Below, piece by piece: positions 11,793 through 21,060 of a DNA stretch of 64,000 nucleotides. Below the pieces are notes generated by a model. It was not told the origin of the DNA, ran no database searches, and saw only the letters and a program-made list of their open reading frames with translations. A program made the translations under genes and the position numbers. The stretch comes from Streptomyces sp. NBC_00708 (lineage in GTDB: Bacteria; Actinomycetota; Actinomycetes; Streptomycetales; Streptomycetaceae): NCBI GenBank assembly GCA_036226585.1, contig CP108997.1, forward strand, positions 5,084,001 through 5,148,000. The letters run 5' to 3'. Every line of letters starts with the position of its first letter. Positions within the stretch are counted from its first letter, which is position 1.

Positions 11793-12572
11793 GTGGACAT
11801 TCCGGCACAGGCCGGGAGCCAGCCGCAGGGCGGATGGCCGGCCAATGAACTCGAAGAGGTGCTCGGCGCCTCGCTCGGCATCCCGGAGGCGGGCGGCCGC
11901 CTGCTGGAGGTGCTCGGCCGCAGCCATGTCTGGGTGCCGCTGCCGGGCGGCGGCGGGCCCGACGCCCGGGACCTCGACCTGCCCACGCTGGAGATCGACG
12001 GCGGCGCGTACGTCCCCGTGTTCAGCTCGGAGCATCAGTTCCTCACCTGCGTGGGCACCCAGATGTCCTTCACGGTCGCCCCCGCCCGCGACTTCGCCCG
12101 CGGACTGCCCCCGCAGCTCGGCATCGCGGTGAACCCGGGCGGCGCCGTCGGCATGCCGCTGCCCCCGCCCGCCGTCGCCGAGCTGTCCCGGGCCGGGCGC
12201 ACCCCGCTCGACGGCCCGGCCACCGGCGGCCGGGTCCGGCTGTACGAGCCGGACTGGAAGGAGGAGCCCGTCGACTTCCTGGCCGCCGCGGCCGGCGAGT
12301 TCGAGGAGAGCGGCGTCGTCCTCACCGCCCGCAGGGCCCTGGCCAGCATCGAGGGCGGCGACCCCGTCCTCTTCGTCGGTGTCGAGTTCTCCACCTGGGA
12401 CGGCGCCGGACAGAGCGCGCCCATGGACGCCCTGGGCCGGGCGCTCGGCCGCGTCCAGCTGCCCTGGCCGGTCAATCTGGTGCTGCTCGACGTGGCGCAG
12501 GACCCGGTCGCCGACTGGATGCGCGAGCGGGTGCGGCCCTTCTACACGCGCGCCGGGGCCCTGCCCGCGTGA
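11793..12572 (+). CDS. SseB-like protein (first copy)
   Basis: The 259-residue protein resembles the SseB family ('enhanced serine sensitivity'), in which an N-terminal SseB domain is followed by a C-terminal SseB domain. The N-terminal part has VWVPLPG, then a YVPVFSS.EHQFL segment and a glycine/proline-rich IAVNPGG..MPLPP block. The C-terminal part reads LFVGVEF...LVLLDVAQDP and ends in RPFYTRAGA. The GTG start at 11793 has a GAGAGGGAAG ribosome site. The biochemical role is unknown. It is 167 bp upstream of a second copy of the same architecture. Confidence 0.7.
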   Translation: MDIPAQAGSQPQGGWPANELEEVLGASLGIPEAGGRLLEVLGRSHVWVPLPGGGGPDARDLDLPTLEIDGGAYVPVFSSEHQFLTCVGTQMSFTVAPARDFARGLPPQLGIAVNPGGAVGMPLPPPAVAELSRAGRTPLDGPATGGRVRLYEPDWKEEPVDFLAAAAGEFEESGVVLTARRALASIEGGDPVLFVGVEFSTWDGAGQSAPMDALGRALGRVQLPWPVNLVLLDVAQDPVADWMRERVRPFYTRAGALPA

Positions 12573-12739
12573 CGGGGCGGGCCGTGGCGTCAAGCCGGTG
12601 ACAGTACGGCCGCATAAGCTGGTTTGATGGCTGAAGGCCGACGCCCGGTGGCCGAAGGCGGACGGCTCGGCACCGCGCCGTACCGAGTGCCCCGGGACGG
12701 CGGGCCGACACAGAGGATCTACGAGGGGCGGGACCCAGG

Positions 12740-13519
12740 GTGAGTGCGTCAGGCACCGCGGCGGCCGGTCAGGTCGAGCACATGCTGCGCCAGGTCGCTC
12801 CCGGGCGCTACGACGCGTTCGAGGCGCTGCTCCAGGCCCTGGCGGCCGGCCGGGTCTGGATGCTCCTGTGGCACGGCCGCCCCGGCGCCCCCGACGCCCA
12901 GTACGGCAACATGGAGGTCGATGGCCTCGGTTACGCCCCGTGCGTCACCTCCCCCCAGGAGCTGACCGCCAGCGGCTGGAACCGGGACCACGAGGTCGTC
13001 GCCGGCCTCGACATCGCCCGCGCCCTCTACCCCGACCGCTGGGGTCTCTGGCTCAATCCGCACGGCCCCGGCGGCGGCGTCGGCATCCCCTGGCTGGATC
13101 TGCGCCGCATCGCCACCGGCCTCGACCGGATGCCCGCCGGGCCGCTGCGCATCGGCGAACCCGCCATCGAGATCCCGCAGTTCTACGCCCAGCTCGCCCA
13201 GAACGCCCACCACACCCCCGCGATCCGCTCGCTGCGCCGCGCCTGGGTGCAGCCCGCGCTCGGCGCCCCGTACCTCGCCGTCGGCCTCGACCTGTACGAC
13301 ACGAGCAGGCCGTCCGTCGACGCGGTGCGCGCGATGATGCGGCAGTCGGTCGGCGCCGTCCCCGACGGGCTGCCGGTCTCCACGGTCGCGATGTCCGACG
13401 AGTACGACCCGGTCGCGATGTGGCTGCGCGCCAACGCCCGGCCCTTCTACGACCGCGAGGCGCACGCCGCGCCCGGTTACGGCTACCCCCAGGCCGGCCC
13501 CGCCCCGCACGCCTACTGA
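12740..13519 (+). CDS. SseB-like protein (second copy)
   Basis: This 259-residue protein has the same layout and length as the upstream SseB-like protein. It has an N-terminal domain with VWMLLWHG, a YAPCVTSPQEL segment and an LWLNPHGPGGGVGIP block, then a C-terminal domain with YLAVGLDLYD, STVAM and the shared ending RPFYDREA. Sequence identity between the copies is modest, so the duplication is old. It starts with GTG at 12740. The two genes are probably one transcript. The function is unknown; the pair sits beside serine/glycine genes, which is suggestive given the family name but unproven. Confidence 0.65.
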   Translation: MSASGTAAAGQVEHMLRQVAPGRYDAFEALLQALAAGRVWMLLWHGRPGAPDAQYGNMEVDGLGYAPCVTSPQELTASGWNRDHEVVAGLDIARALYPDRWGLWLNPHGPGGGVGIPWLDLRRIATGLDRMPAGPLRIGEPAIEIPQFYAQLAQNAHHTPAIRSLRRAWVQPALGAPYLAVGLDLYDTSRPSVDAVRAMMRQSVGAVPDGLPVSTVAMSDEYDPVAMWLRANARPFYDREAHAAPGYGYPQAGPAPHAY

Positions 13520-13960
13520 GACGCGCGCCCGGCCCCGTACCGCTCCCCGCCATAGCCGGACAAGGCATGCCCCGGCCGGACAAGTCGTGCCGAAAGGCTG
13601 CCCAAATCGCCACCGCATCAACCGGGTTGGGCGCCATGTCCGTTCTGGTGGATTAGCGGCCGAGTGGTCCGCTCATGCGGCCGGACTGTCCGGATAACGG
13701 AAGCCCACTGACCGCATCACGGTTGAGCAAACATTCCCCGTCAGGTCTGGCGGGTGATCACAGCCGCATTGAAGACTCCCCGCAGATGAGGATCGTCCGC
13801 CATTTGTACGGGGTTGCCCCGGCGGGCATCTCGCGGACGCTTTCGACGCGTCCACCGCACCAGAACGCCGGCCGCAACCGACCACCGCGGCCGGCACGCG
13901 CCAGGCCGTCACCGCGGCGAACAGGGCCGGTTACCGCCGGCGGGAGGGGTCGAAGGCACT
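13520..13960. other. Intergenic region before the peptide transporter
   Basis: This 441-bp gap contains no credible gene. It holds a 16-bp imperfect direct repeat (13556-13571 and 13576-13591), a small CCGGA/TCCGG dyad (13681-13693) and a hairpin with a 9-bp stem and 11-nt loop (13867-13875 with 13887-13895) about 65 bp before the first transporter gene. The transporter promoter should be here, but no convincing -35/-10 pair was picked out. Confidence 0.5.
13556..13591. repeat. Short direct repeat with 20-bp period
   Basis: CCGGACAAGGCATGCC and CCGGACAAGTCGTGCC occur 20 bp apart, about two helical turns, 370 bp upstream of the transporter operon. Spacing and identity suit a regulator that binds on one DNA face. 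Confidence 0.5.
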
Positions 13961-14959
13961 GTGACCGCACCGATCGAGACCACCGGTTCGGCTGCCCAGG
14001 CGCAGCCGGAGGCTGTACTCACGGGGGCCAAGCAGAGCCAGATCGAGGGCCGTTCACTCGGCCGCATCGCCTGGACACGCTTCAAGCGCGACAAGGTCGC
14101 GGTGGCGGGCGGCATCGTTGTCATCCTGCTGGTTCTCCTCGCCGTGCTCTCCAAGCCGATCCAGGCCGTCTTCGGTCTGGACCCCAACGAGTTCCACCAG
14201 GACCTCATCGACCCCGCGCTGCTCGCGCCCAAGGGCGACTGGGGCGGCATCAGCTGGAGCCATCCGCTGGGCGTCGAGCCGCAGTACGGCCGCGACATCA
14301 TGACCCGCATCATCGAGGGCTCCTGGGTCTCCATGGTCGTCGCCGTCGGCGCGACCCTGCTCTCCGTGGTGATCGGCGTCTTCTTCGGCGTCGTCTCCGG
14401 CTTCTACGGCGGCTGGGTGGACACCGTGATCAGCCGCATGATGGACACCTTCCTCGCCTTCCCGCTGCTGCTCTTCGCGATCTCCATCTCGGCGGCGCTG
14501 CAGGACGGGGCGTTCGGCCTGGAGGGGCTGCCGCTGCGCATCGCGGTGCTCATCTTCGTGATCGGCTTCTTCAGCTGGCCGTACATGGGCCGCATCGTGC
14601 GCGCCCAGACGATGAGCCTGCGCAATCGCGAATTCGTCGAGGCCGCGCGGTCGTTGGGCGCCCGGGGACCCTTCATCCTCTTCCGGGAGCTGCTGCCGAA
14701 CCTGGTGGCGCCCATCCTCGTCTACTCGACGCTGCTCATCCCCTCGAACATTCTCTTCGAGGCCGGGCTGAGCTACCTCGGTGTCGGCATCGCGCCGCCG
14801 CAGGCCTCCTGGGGCGGGATGCTCACCAACGCGATCGACTTCTACCAGAACGACCCGATGTACATGATCGTGCCGGGCGTGGCCATCTTCGTCACGGTCC
14901 TGGCGTTCAACCTGCTGGGTGACGGGCTGCGTGATGCCCTCGACCCCCGTAGCAAGTAG
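13961..14959 (+). CDS. Oligopeptide ABC transporter permease (DppC/OppC type)
   Basis: The 332-residue membrane protein is the C-type permease of a peptide importer. A cytoplasmic N-terminal tail is followed by a first transmembrane helix (VAVAGGIVVILLVLLAVL, about residues 47-64), a periplasmic-side loop and five more helices. The ATPase-contact EAA loop is EFVEAARSLGA..., and the C-terminus ends in DGLRDALDPRSK, typical of DppC. The GTG at 13961 is preferred because GAAGG lies just upstream and the residues before it do not look like protein. It is the first gene of a five-gene operon. Confidence 0.93.
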   Translation: MTAPIETTGSAAQAQPEAVLTGAKQSQIEGRSLGRIAWTRFKRDKVAVAGGIVVILLVLLAVLSKPIQAVFGLDPNEFHQDLIDPALLAPKGDWGGISWSHPLGVEPQYGRDIMTRIIEGSWVSMVVAVGATLLSVVIGVFFGVVSGFYGGWVDTVISRMMDTFLAFPLLLFAISISAALQDGAFGLEGLPLRIAVLIFVIGFFSWPYMGRIVRAQTMSLRNREFVEAARSLGARGPFILFRELLPNLVAPILVYSTLLIPSNILFEAGLSYLGVGIAPPQASWGGMLTNAIDFYQNDPMYMIVPGVAIFVTVLAFNLLGDGLRDALDPRSK

Positions 14960-15029
14960 GAGTCCGGGCGCTCGCCACCACGGCGGGCGGCAAGTCACGG
15001 CAACCATCGATTGAGGGGAATGTCCTCAG

Positions 15030-16796
15030 GTGAAGACCAGAAAAACGACAGCGGTGGTCGCCACAGCTGTGGTCCTGATGCTGGGAGCGTCCGCGTGCAA
15101 CGGCTCCAAGGATGACAACGGCGGCGGCAAGGGCAGCGGAGGCGGCGCGGGTGCCACCGACGCCGCGCTGACGTCGATCGTCAACAAGTCGGACAAGAAG
15201 GGCGGCACCCTCAAGCTGGAGATGTCGGACGAGCCCGACTCGCTCGACCCCGGCAACACGTACTACGGCTGGGTGCAGAACTTCGCCCGCCTGTACGGCC
15301 GCACCCTGACGTCCTTCAAGCCGGCCGCCGGCAAGGAGGGCCTGGAGATCGTCCCGGACCTCGCGGAGGGCCTCGGCAAGCCGAGCGCCGACGCGAAGAC
15401 CTGGACGTACACCCTGAAGAAGGGCCTCAAGTACGAGGACGGGTCCCCGATCACCTCGAAGGACATCAAGTACGCCGTCGAGCGCTCCAACTTCGCGCCG
15501 GAGGCCCTGTCCAACGGCCCGACGTACTTCAAGGCCCACCTCATCGGCGGCGACAAGTACAAGGGTCCGTACAAGGACAAGAACCCGAACGGCATCGCCT
15601 CCATCGAGACGCCGGACGACTCCACGATCGTCTTCAAGCTGAAGGACGCCTTCGCGGACTTCGACTACCTGGCGACCTTCTCGCAGACGGCCCCCGTGCC
15701 GGCCGCGAAGGACAAGGGCGCCGACTATGTCAAGAACATCGTGTCCTCGGGCCCGTACAAGTTCGAGTCGTACGAGGAGGGCCGCGGCGCGACCCTCGTC
15801 CGCAACGACAACTGGGACCCGAAGACCGACACGATCCGCCCGGCGCTGCCGGACAAGGTGACGGTCCGCTTCAAGGTGAAGCAGGAGACGGTCGACAACA
15901 ACCTGATCGCCGACAACATCACCGTCGACGGTGCCGGCACCGGTGTCGCCCCGGCGACCCAGCCGAAGGTCCTCACCAAGCCGGACCTGAAGAAGCAGAC
16001 CGACAACTCGTACGCGGGCGCCACCTCGTACATCGGTCTGAACGTCAACGTGAAGCCGTTCGACAACATCCACTGCCGCAAGGCCGTGCAGTGGGGTATC
16101 GACAAGGCGTCGGTCCAGGCCGCGCAGGGCGGTGACCCGAAGGGCGACGTCGCCACGACGCTGCTGCCCCCGACGGTCAACGGCTACTCCAAGTTCGACC
16201 TGTACGAGTCCGCCGGCCACAAGGGCGACGAGGCGAAGGCCAAGGACGAGCTGAAGCAGTGCGGCAAGCCGAACGGCTTCGACACCAAGATCTCGGCCCG
16301 CTCCGACCGCCCCGCCGAGATGGCCATGGTCACCGCGGTGCAGGCCTCGCTCAAGAAGATCGGCGTCAACGCCGAGATCAAGAGCTACCCGGCCGGCAAG
16401 TACTTCCAGAACTTCGCGGGCAACCCGAGCTACGTGCACTCCAACAAGCTCGGCATGATCATGAGCGCCTGGGGTGCCGACTGGCCGACCGGCTTCGGCT
16501 TCCTGGACCAGATCATCAACGGCTCGGCCATCAAGCCGTCCGGTGGTAACAACGTCCAGGAGCTGAACGACCCGAAGGTCAACAAGATGCTCAACGACGG
16601 CATCGCCAACACCGATGACGCCGCCCGTGCCAAGGCATGGGGTGACATCGACAAGGCTGTCGCCGAAGGCGCCACCGCCGTGCCGCTGATCTACCGCAAG
16701 AACCTGCTGCTGCGCCCGGTCTCCGCGACGAACGTCACGGTCACCCAGGCATACCTCGGCATGTACGACTACGTGCTGATGGGCTCCGCCAAGTAG
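15030..16796 (+). CDS. Peptide ABC transporter solute-binding lipoprotein
   Basis: The 588-residue protein carries a lipoprotein signal with lipobox LGASAC and predicted lipidated Cys23, followed by a Gly/Ser/Asp linker. The rest is the SBP_bac_5 fold: EMSDEPDSLDP at the start of the mature domain, PDLAEG, and a W.YTLKKGLKYEDGSP segment diagnostic of oligopeptide-binding proteins. It is anchored outside the membrane and delivers ligand to the two permeases encoded on either side. Many lysines replace arginines, as in other abundant Streptomyces binding proteins. The GTG start at 15030 follows GAGGGGA. Confidence 0.95.
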   Translation: MKTRKTTAVVATAVVLMLGASACNGSKDDNGGGKGSGGGAGATDAALTSIVNKSDKKGGTLKLEMSDEPDSLDPGNTYYGWVQNFARLYGRTLTSFKPAAGKEGLEIVPDLAEGLGKPSADAKTWTYTLKKGLKYEDGSPITSKDIKYAVERSNFAPEALSNGPTYFKAHLIGGDKYKGPYKDKNPNGIASIETPDDSTIVFKLKDAFADFDYLATFSQTAPVPAAKDKGADYVKNIVSSGPYKFESYEEGRGATLVRNDNWDPKTDTIRPALPDKVTVRFKVKQETVDNNLIADNITVDGAGTGVAPATQPKVLTKPDLKKQTDNSYAGATSYIGLNVNVKPFDNIHCRKAVQWGIDKASVQAAQGGDPKGDVATTLLPPTVNGYSKFDLYESAGHKGDEAKAKDELKQCGKPNGFDTKISARSDRPAEMAMVTAVQASLKKIGVNAEIKSYPAGKYFQNFAGNPSYVHSNKLGMIMSAWGADWPTGFGFLDQIINGSAIKPSGGNNVQELNDPKVNKMLNDGIANTDDAARAKAWGDIDKAVAEGATAVPLIYRKNLLLRPVSATNVTVTQAYLGMYDYVLMGSAK

Positions 16797-16804
16797 GAAC
16801 GGCC

Positions 16805-16838
16805 CCGTCCCCGGGCCGCGCAGGCGGCCCGGGGACGG
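16805..16838 (+). terminator. Intra-operon hairpin after the binding-protein gene
   Basis: A perfect 15-bp GC-rich stem (16805-16819 with 16824-16838) with a 4-nt loop follows the binding-protein stop codon by 8 bp. In such operons a hairpin here commonly stabilises the upstream message or partly terminates, giving more binding protein than permease. Confidence 0.75.
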
Positions 16839-16936
16839 CCTCCGGACCCCCCAGAATTGTCCCGAAAGGCAGGTGAAGGCACGGTGTCGGACCGCTCGGG
16901 CCACCCCCGGCGAGCCGGTACCGGCGCCGGATAGCT

Positions 16937-17947
16937 GTGGCTGCGTACATCATCCGACGCGTCTTCGGCGCGGTACTGCTGCTGTTGATCGTCAGCGCAG
17001 TCACCTTCGCGATCTTCTTCCTCGTCCCCCGGCTGGCCGGGCAGACGATGGACCAACTGGCCGCCCAGTACGTGGGCAAGGACGCCAATCCGCAGTCCAT
17101 CCTCGCGGTCAAGCAGAACCTCGGCCTCGACCAGCCGCTGTACATCCAGTACTGGCACTTCATCAAGCAGCTGTTCGTCGGCGCCGACTTCCAGTTCGGC
17201 CCCGAGGCCACGCACTGCGGTGTGCCGTGCTTCGGCTACTCCTTCAAGCGGCACGTCGAGGTGTGGCCCGAGCTGACCGCGCGTATCCCGGTCACCTTCT
17301 CGCTGGCCATCGGCGCGGCCGTGATCTGGCTGATCAGCGGTGTGGCGATCGGCGTCGTCTCCGCCCTGAAGCGGGGCTCGATCCTCGACCGCTTCTTCAT
17401 GGGCGTCGCGCTCGCGGGCGTCTCGCTGCCGATCTTCTTCACCGGCATGCTCGCCCTGGGTGTGTTCACCGTCCAGTGGCCGGTGTGGGAAGGCATCACC
17501 TACGTACCCTTCACCGACAGTCCGCTGGACTGGGCGTGGAACATGCTCATTCCCTGGTGTTCGCTCGCCTTCCTCTACTCCGCTCTCTACGCCCGCATCA
17601 CCCGGGCCGGGATGCTGGAGACGATGGGGGAGGACTACATCCGTACGGCGCGTGCCAAGGGCGTGCGCGAGAGCCGCGTCATCGGCAAGCACGGGCTGCG
17701 GGCGGCGCTCACTCCCATCGTGACCATCTTCGGCATGGACTTCGGTCTGCTGGTCGGTGGCGCGGTGATCACCGAGACCGTGTTCTCGTTCCCCGGGCTG
17801 GGCCAGTACGCCATCAAGAGCGTCCAGGAGAACGACCTCCCGATCGTCATGGGCGTGACGCTCGTCGCCGCCTTCTTCATCGTTGTCTGCAATCTGCTGG
17901 TGGATCTGGTGTACGCCGCCATCGACCCCAGGGTGAGGCTCTCGTGA
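16937..17947 (+). CDS. Oligopeptide ABC transporter permease (DppB/OppB type)
   Basis: The 336-residue protein is the B-type permease: MAAYIIRR then a hydrophobic helix, six predicted transmembrane helices in all, a large external loop with a cysteine pair (HCGVPCFG) and the EAA-like loop ETMGEDYIRTARAKG. The C-terminus [10 protein letters not shown] is typical of DppB. The GTG start at 16937 is preceded by a weak ribosome site. The last four bases overlap the start of the next gene (GTGA at 17944-17947), so translation is coupled. Confidence 0.94.
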   Translation: MAAYIIRRVFGAVLLLLIVSAVTFAIFFLVPRLAGQTMDQLAAQYVGKDANPQSILAVKQNLGLDQPLYIQYWHFIKQLFVGADFQFGPEATHCGVPCFGYSFKRHVEVWPELTARIPVTFSLAIGAAVIWLISGVAIGVVSALKRGSILDRFFMGVALAGVSLPIFFTGMLALGVFTVQWPVWEGITYVPFTDSPLDWAWNMLIPWCSLAFLYSALYARITRAGMLETMGEDYIRTARAKGVRESRVIGKHGLRAALTPIVTIFGMDFGLLVGGAVITETVFSFPGLGQYAIKSVQENDLPIVMGVTLVAAFFIVVCNLLVDLVYAAIDPRVRLS

Positions 17948-19032
17948 CCGACGTTTCCAAGACCGGGACGACGGGCGGGCCGGCGGCCGGCCGGCGCGCC
18001 GGCGACGACGAGGCCTTCCTCTCCGTGAAGGACCTGCGCATCCACTTCCAGACCGACGACGGTCTGGTCAAGTCGGTGGACGGCGTGAGCTTTGACGTGA
18101 AGCCCGGGAAGACGCTCGGCATCGTCGGCGAGTCCGGTTCCGGCAAGTCCGTCACCTCGCTCGGCATCCTGGGCCTGCACCGCACGGCCGCCAACGCCCG
18201 TATCTCCGGCGAGGTCCTGCTGGACGGCGAGGAACTGCTCAGCGCGTCCGACAACCGGGTGCGGGAGCTGCGCGGCCGCAAGATGGCCATGATCTTCCAG
18301 GACCCGCTGTCCGCGATGCACCCGTACTTCTCGGTCGGTTCGCAGATCGTGGAGGCCTACCGGGTCCACCACAAGGTCAGCAAGAAGGCCGCCCGCACCC
18401 GGGCGGTCGAGATGCTCGACCGGGTGGGCATCCCCGAGCCGCACAAGCGGGTCGACTCCTACCCGCACGAGTTCTCCGGCGGCATGCGCCAGCGCGCGAT
18501 GATCGCGATGGCGCTGGTCAACAACCCGGAACTGCTCATCGCCGACGAGCCGACCACCGCCCTGGACGTCACCGTCCAGGCGCAGATCCTGGACCTGATC
18601 CGGGACCTGCAGAAGGAGTTCGGCTCCGCCGTCATCATGATCACGCATGACCTGGGCGTCGTCGCCGAGATGGCCGACGACCTGCTGGTCATGTACGGCG
18701 GCCGGTGCGTCGAGCGCGGTCCGGCGGAGAAGATCTTCTACGAGCCCCAGCACCCGTACACCTGGGGCCTGCTCACCTCGATGCCGCGCATCGACCGTGA
18801 GGAGACCGAGCGGCTGATCCCCGTCAAGGGCCAGCCCCCGTCGCTGATCAACGTCCCGAGCGGCTGCGCCTTCAACCCGCGCTGCCCGTACGCGGACATC
18901 CCCAAGGACAACCTCACCCGCACCACGCGTCCCGAGCTGGAGCAGGTCGGCGCGGGTCACTTCTCCGCCTGCCACATGGCACCGGAGGAGCGGACCCGGA
19001 TCTGGAACGACGAGATTGCGCCGAAGCTGTGA
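17944..19032 (+). CDS. Oligopeptide ABC transporter ATP-binding protein (DppD type)
   Basis: The 362-residue ATPase has Walker A GESGSGKS, a Q-loop (IFQDP), signature FSGGMRQR, Walker [13 protein letters not shown] and the H-loop (ITHDLG). The C-terminal oligopeptide-ATPase extension contains CAFNPRC and a final ACH. The third cysteine of the usual four-cysteine pattern is replaced by lysine (CPYADIPK). It overlaps the permease by four bases and its own stop overlaps the next GTG. The reading frame continues upstream to 16873, but that portion is antiparallel to the real permease frame and is not coding. Confidence 0.95.
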   Translation: MTDVSKTGTTGGPAAGRRAGDDEAFLSVKDLRIHFQTDDGLVKSVDGVSFDVKPGKTLGIVGESGSGKSVTSLGILGLHRTAANARISGEVLLDGEELLSASDNRVRELRGRKMAMIFQDPLSAMHPYFSVGSQIVEAYRVHHKVSKKAARTRAVEMLDRVGIPEPHKRVDSYPHEFSGGMRQRAMIAMALVNNPELLIADEPTTALDVTVQAQILDLIRDLQKEFGSAVIMITHDLGVVAEMADDLLVMYGGRCVERGPAEKIFYEPQHPYTWGLLTSMPRIDREETERLIPVKGQPPSLINVPSGCAFNPRCPYADIPKDNLTRTTRPELEQVGAGHFSACHMAPEERTRIWNDEIAPKL

Positions 19033-20324
19033 GCGAGGCGAGTGAGGTGAGCGACGTGAGCGAGAAGAAGGACGCCCCGGTGCTGGAGAAGGACGTCAGG
19101 ATCCCGGCGCAGGCCACCGACTCGCGCGAGCCGCTGCTTCGGGTCGAGGGTCTTGTCAAGCACTTCCCGATCCGCAAGGGCCTGTTCCAGCGGCAGTCCG
19201 GCGCGGTCAAGGCCGTGGACGGCATCGACTTCGAGGTGTACCCGGGGGAGACCCTGGGCGTCGTCGGCGAGTCCGGCTGCGGCAAGTCGACGATGGGCCG
19301 GCTCATCACCCGGCTGATCGAACCGACCGGCGGCAAGGTCGAGTTCGAGGGCCGCGACATCACGCACCTGTCCATGGGGCAGCTGCGCCCGATGCGCCGC
19401 GACGTCCAGATGATCTTCCAGGACCCGTACTCCTCGCTGAACCCGCGCCACACGATCGGCACCATCGTCAGCGCGCCGTTCCGGCTCCAGGGCGTCGAGC
19501 CCGAGGGCGGCCTGAAGAACCACGTGCAGGAGCTGCTGTCGCTGGTCGGGCTGAGCCCCGAGCACTACAACCGCTACCCGCACGAGTTCTCCGGCGGGCA
19601 GCGCCAGCGCATCGGCATCGCCCGCGCGCTGGCCCTGCGCCCGAAGCTGGTCGTCGCCGACGAGCCGGTCTCCGCGCTGGACGTGTCGATCCAGGCCCAG
19701 GTGGTCAACCTGCTGGACGACCTCCAGGACGAGCTGGGCCTCACCTACGTGATCATCGCGCACGACCTCTCCGTCATCCGGCACGTCTCGGACCGGATCG
19801 CGGTGATGTACCTGGGCAAGGTCGTGGAGCTGGCCGACCGCAAGTCCCTGTACTCGGCGCCGATGCACCCGTACACCAAGGCCCTGATGTCGGCGGTGCC
19901 GGTGCCGGACCCGCGCCGGCGGGGGGTCAAGAGCGAGCGCATCCTGCTCAAGGGCGATGTGCCTTCGCCGATCTCGCCGCCCTCCGGCTGCCGGTTCCAC
20001 ACCCGGTGCTGGAAGGCCACGGAGATCTGCAAGACGCAGGAGCCGCCGCTCGTCGCGCTCAAGACCGGCCACCAGGTGGCCTGCCACCACCCGGAGAACG
20101 CGCCGGACCAGGTGCCGGGGGAGCAGATCCTGGCGGGCGCGCGGGAGGCGGTCGAGCTGGTGACGGTGAAGGTGGCGGAGCCGGAGGCCGTGAAGGCGGC
20201 GGAGCCGGAGCCGGAGGCCACGGAGCCTGCTGAGGCCGCTGAGGCCCCCGAGGCCGCCGACGCCCCGGAGCCTGCCGAGGCGTCCGACGCCCCGGAATCG
20301 TCCACGGACAGCGCGAAGGAGTAG
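19029..20324 (+). CDS. Oligopeptide ABC transporter ATP-binding protein (DppF type)
   Basis: The 431-residue protein is the second ATPase: Walker [11 protein letters not shown]-loop IFQDP, signature FSGGQRQR, Walker [13 protein letters not shown] and H-loop IAHDLS. The C-terminal domain keeps all four cysteines (CRFHTRC, then C and ACHH), the pattern linked to an Fe-S cluster in related peptide transporters. The last 60 or so residues are an acidic Ala/Glu/Pro/Asp-rich tail absent from standard DppF; it looks disordered. The GTG at 19029 overlaps the stop of the previous gene. It completes the importer. Confidence 0.94.
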   Translation: MSEASEVSDVSEKKDAPVLEKDVRIPAQATDSREPLLRVEGLVKHFPIRKGLFQRQSGAVKAVDGIDFEVYPGETLGVVGESGCGKSTMGRLITRLIEPTGGKVEFEGRDITHLSMGQLRPMRRDVQMIFQDPYSSLNPRHTIGTIVSAPFRLQGVEPEGGLKNHVQELLSLVGLSPEHYNRYPHEFSGGQRQRIGIARALALRPKLVVADEPVSALDVSIQAQVVNLLDDLQDELGLTYVIIAHDLSVIRHVSDRIAVMYLGKVVELADRKSLYSAPMHPYTKALMSAVPVPDPRRRGVKSERILLKGDVPSPISPPSGCRFHTRCWKATEICKTQEPPLVALKTGHQVACHHPENAPDQVPGEQILAGAREAVELVTVKVAEPEAVKAAEPEPEATEPAEAAEAPEAADAPEPAEASDAPESSTDSAKE

Positions 20325-20342
20325 TACGGGCACAATTGCCCG

Positions 20343-21002
20343 GTGCTCAACGAACTGTTCACGCCCTCCGTCCAGCATGCGCTCGACATCGTCGGGATCT
20401 TCGTCTTCGCGATCTCGGGCGCCCTGCTCGCCGTACGCAAGAACTTCGATGTCTTCGGCATCGCGGTCCTCGCCGAGGTGACCGCGCTGGGCGGAGGGCT
20501 CTTCCGTGACCTGGTCATCGGCGCGGTGCCGCCGGCCGCCTTCACGGACCTCGGGTACTTCACCACCCCGCTGCTCGCCGCGGGGCTGGTCTTCTTCCTG
20601 CATCCGCACGTGGAACGCATCCAGGTCGGCGTCAACGTCTTCGACGCCGCCGGGCTCGGCCTGTTCTGCGTCACCGGCACGGTGAAGGCGTACGACTACG
20701 GCCTCGGTCTCACCGCGTCGGCGGCGCTCGGGCTGGCGACCGCGGTCGGCGGCGGTGTGCTGCGGGACGTCCTGGCCAACGAGGTGCCGTCGCTGCTGCG
20801 CTGGGACCGGGACCTGTACGCGGTGCCCGCCATCGTCGGCGCCACCATGATCGTGCTCTGCATCCGCTTCGACGCGCTGAACGCCCTGACCAGCGGCGCG
20901 GCCGTGATCGCCGCGTTCGTCCTGCGCATCCTCGCGCTCCGCTTCCACTGGCGGGCGCCGCGCGCCTACAACCGGCGTTCGGCGCGGGCGGACGAGGGGT
21001 GA
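20343..21002 (+). CDS. TRIC/UPF0126 family membrane protein
   Basis: The 219-residue protein is built of two homologous three-helix units, each ending in a glycine-rich motif: ALGGGLFRD near residue 50 and AVGGGVLRD near 140, the bacterial TRIC (YicG-like) signature. Seven hydrophobic helices are expected, with the protein in the cytoplasmic membrane. Family members act as cation channels or, in one described branch, glycine transporters; which applies here cannot be told. The GTG start at 20343 lies 18 bp past the ATPase gene, so it may be the last gene of the peptide-transport operon. Confidence 0.85.
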   Translation: MLNELFTPSVQHALDIVGIFVFAISGALLAVRKNFDVFGIAVLAEVTALGGGLFRDLVIGAVPPAAFTDLGYFTTPLLAAGLVFFLHPHVERIQVGVNVFDAAGLGLFCVTGTVKAYDYGLGLTASAALGLATAVGGGVLRDVLANEVPSLLRWDRDLYAVPAIVGATMIVLCIRFDALNALTSGAAVIAAFVLRILALRFHWRAPRAYNRRSARADEG

Positions 21003-21037
21003 CCGACTCCGTTCAACAAAAAGCTACCGCTCAGTAA

Positions 21038-21043
21038 TACAAT
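21038..21043 (+). promoter_or_regulatory. Candidate -10 box for the thioesterase gene
   Basis: TACAAT matches the actinobacterial -10 consensus in an AT-rich pocket, 17 bp before the ATG at 21061. The region before it (CTCAGTAA at 21030-21037) resembles a TetR half-site; the -35 is poor. Confidence 0.45.
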
Positions 21044-21060
21044 CGGTGTACGGTGCGTCC

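Noticed and set aside
16873..17943. Extension of the DppD frame upstream through the permease gene
   Set aside because: This stretch overlaps the DppB-type permease, whose helices and EAA loop are convincing. The ATPase starts at the GTGA overlap at 17944.
20160..20320. Separate small gene in the DppF tail
   Set aside because: The Ala/Glu/Pro/Asp-rich stretch is in frame with the ATPase and has no independent start signal.
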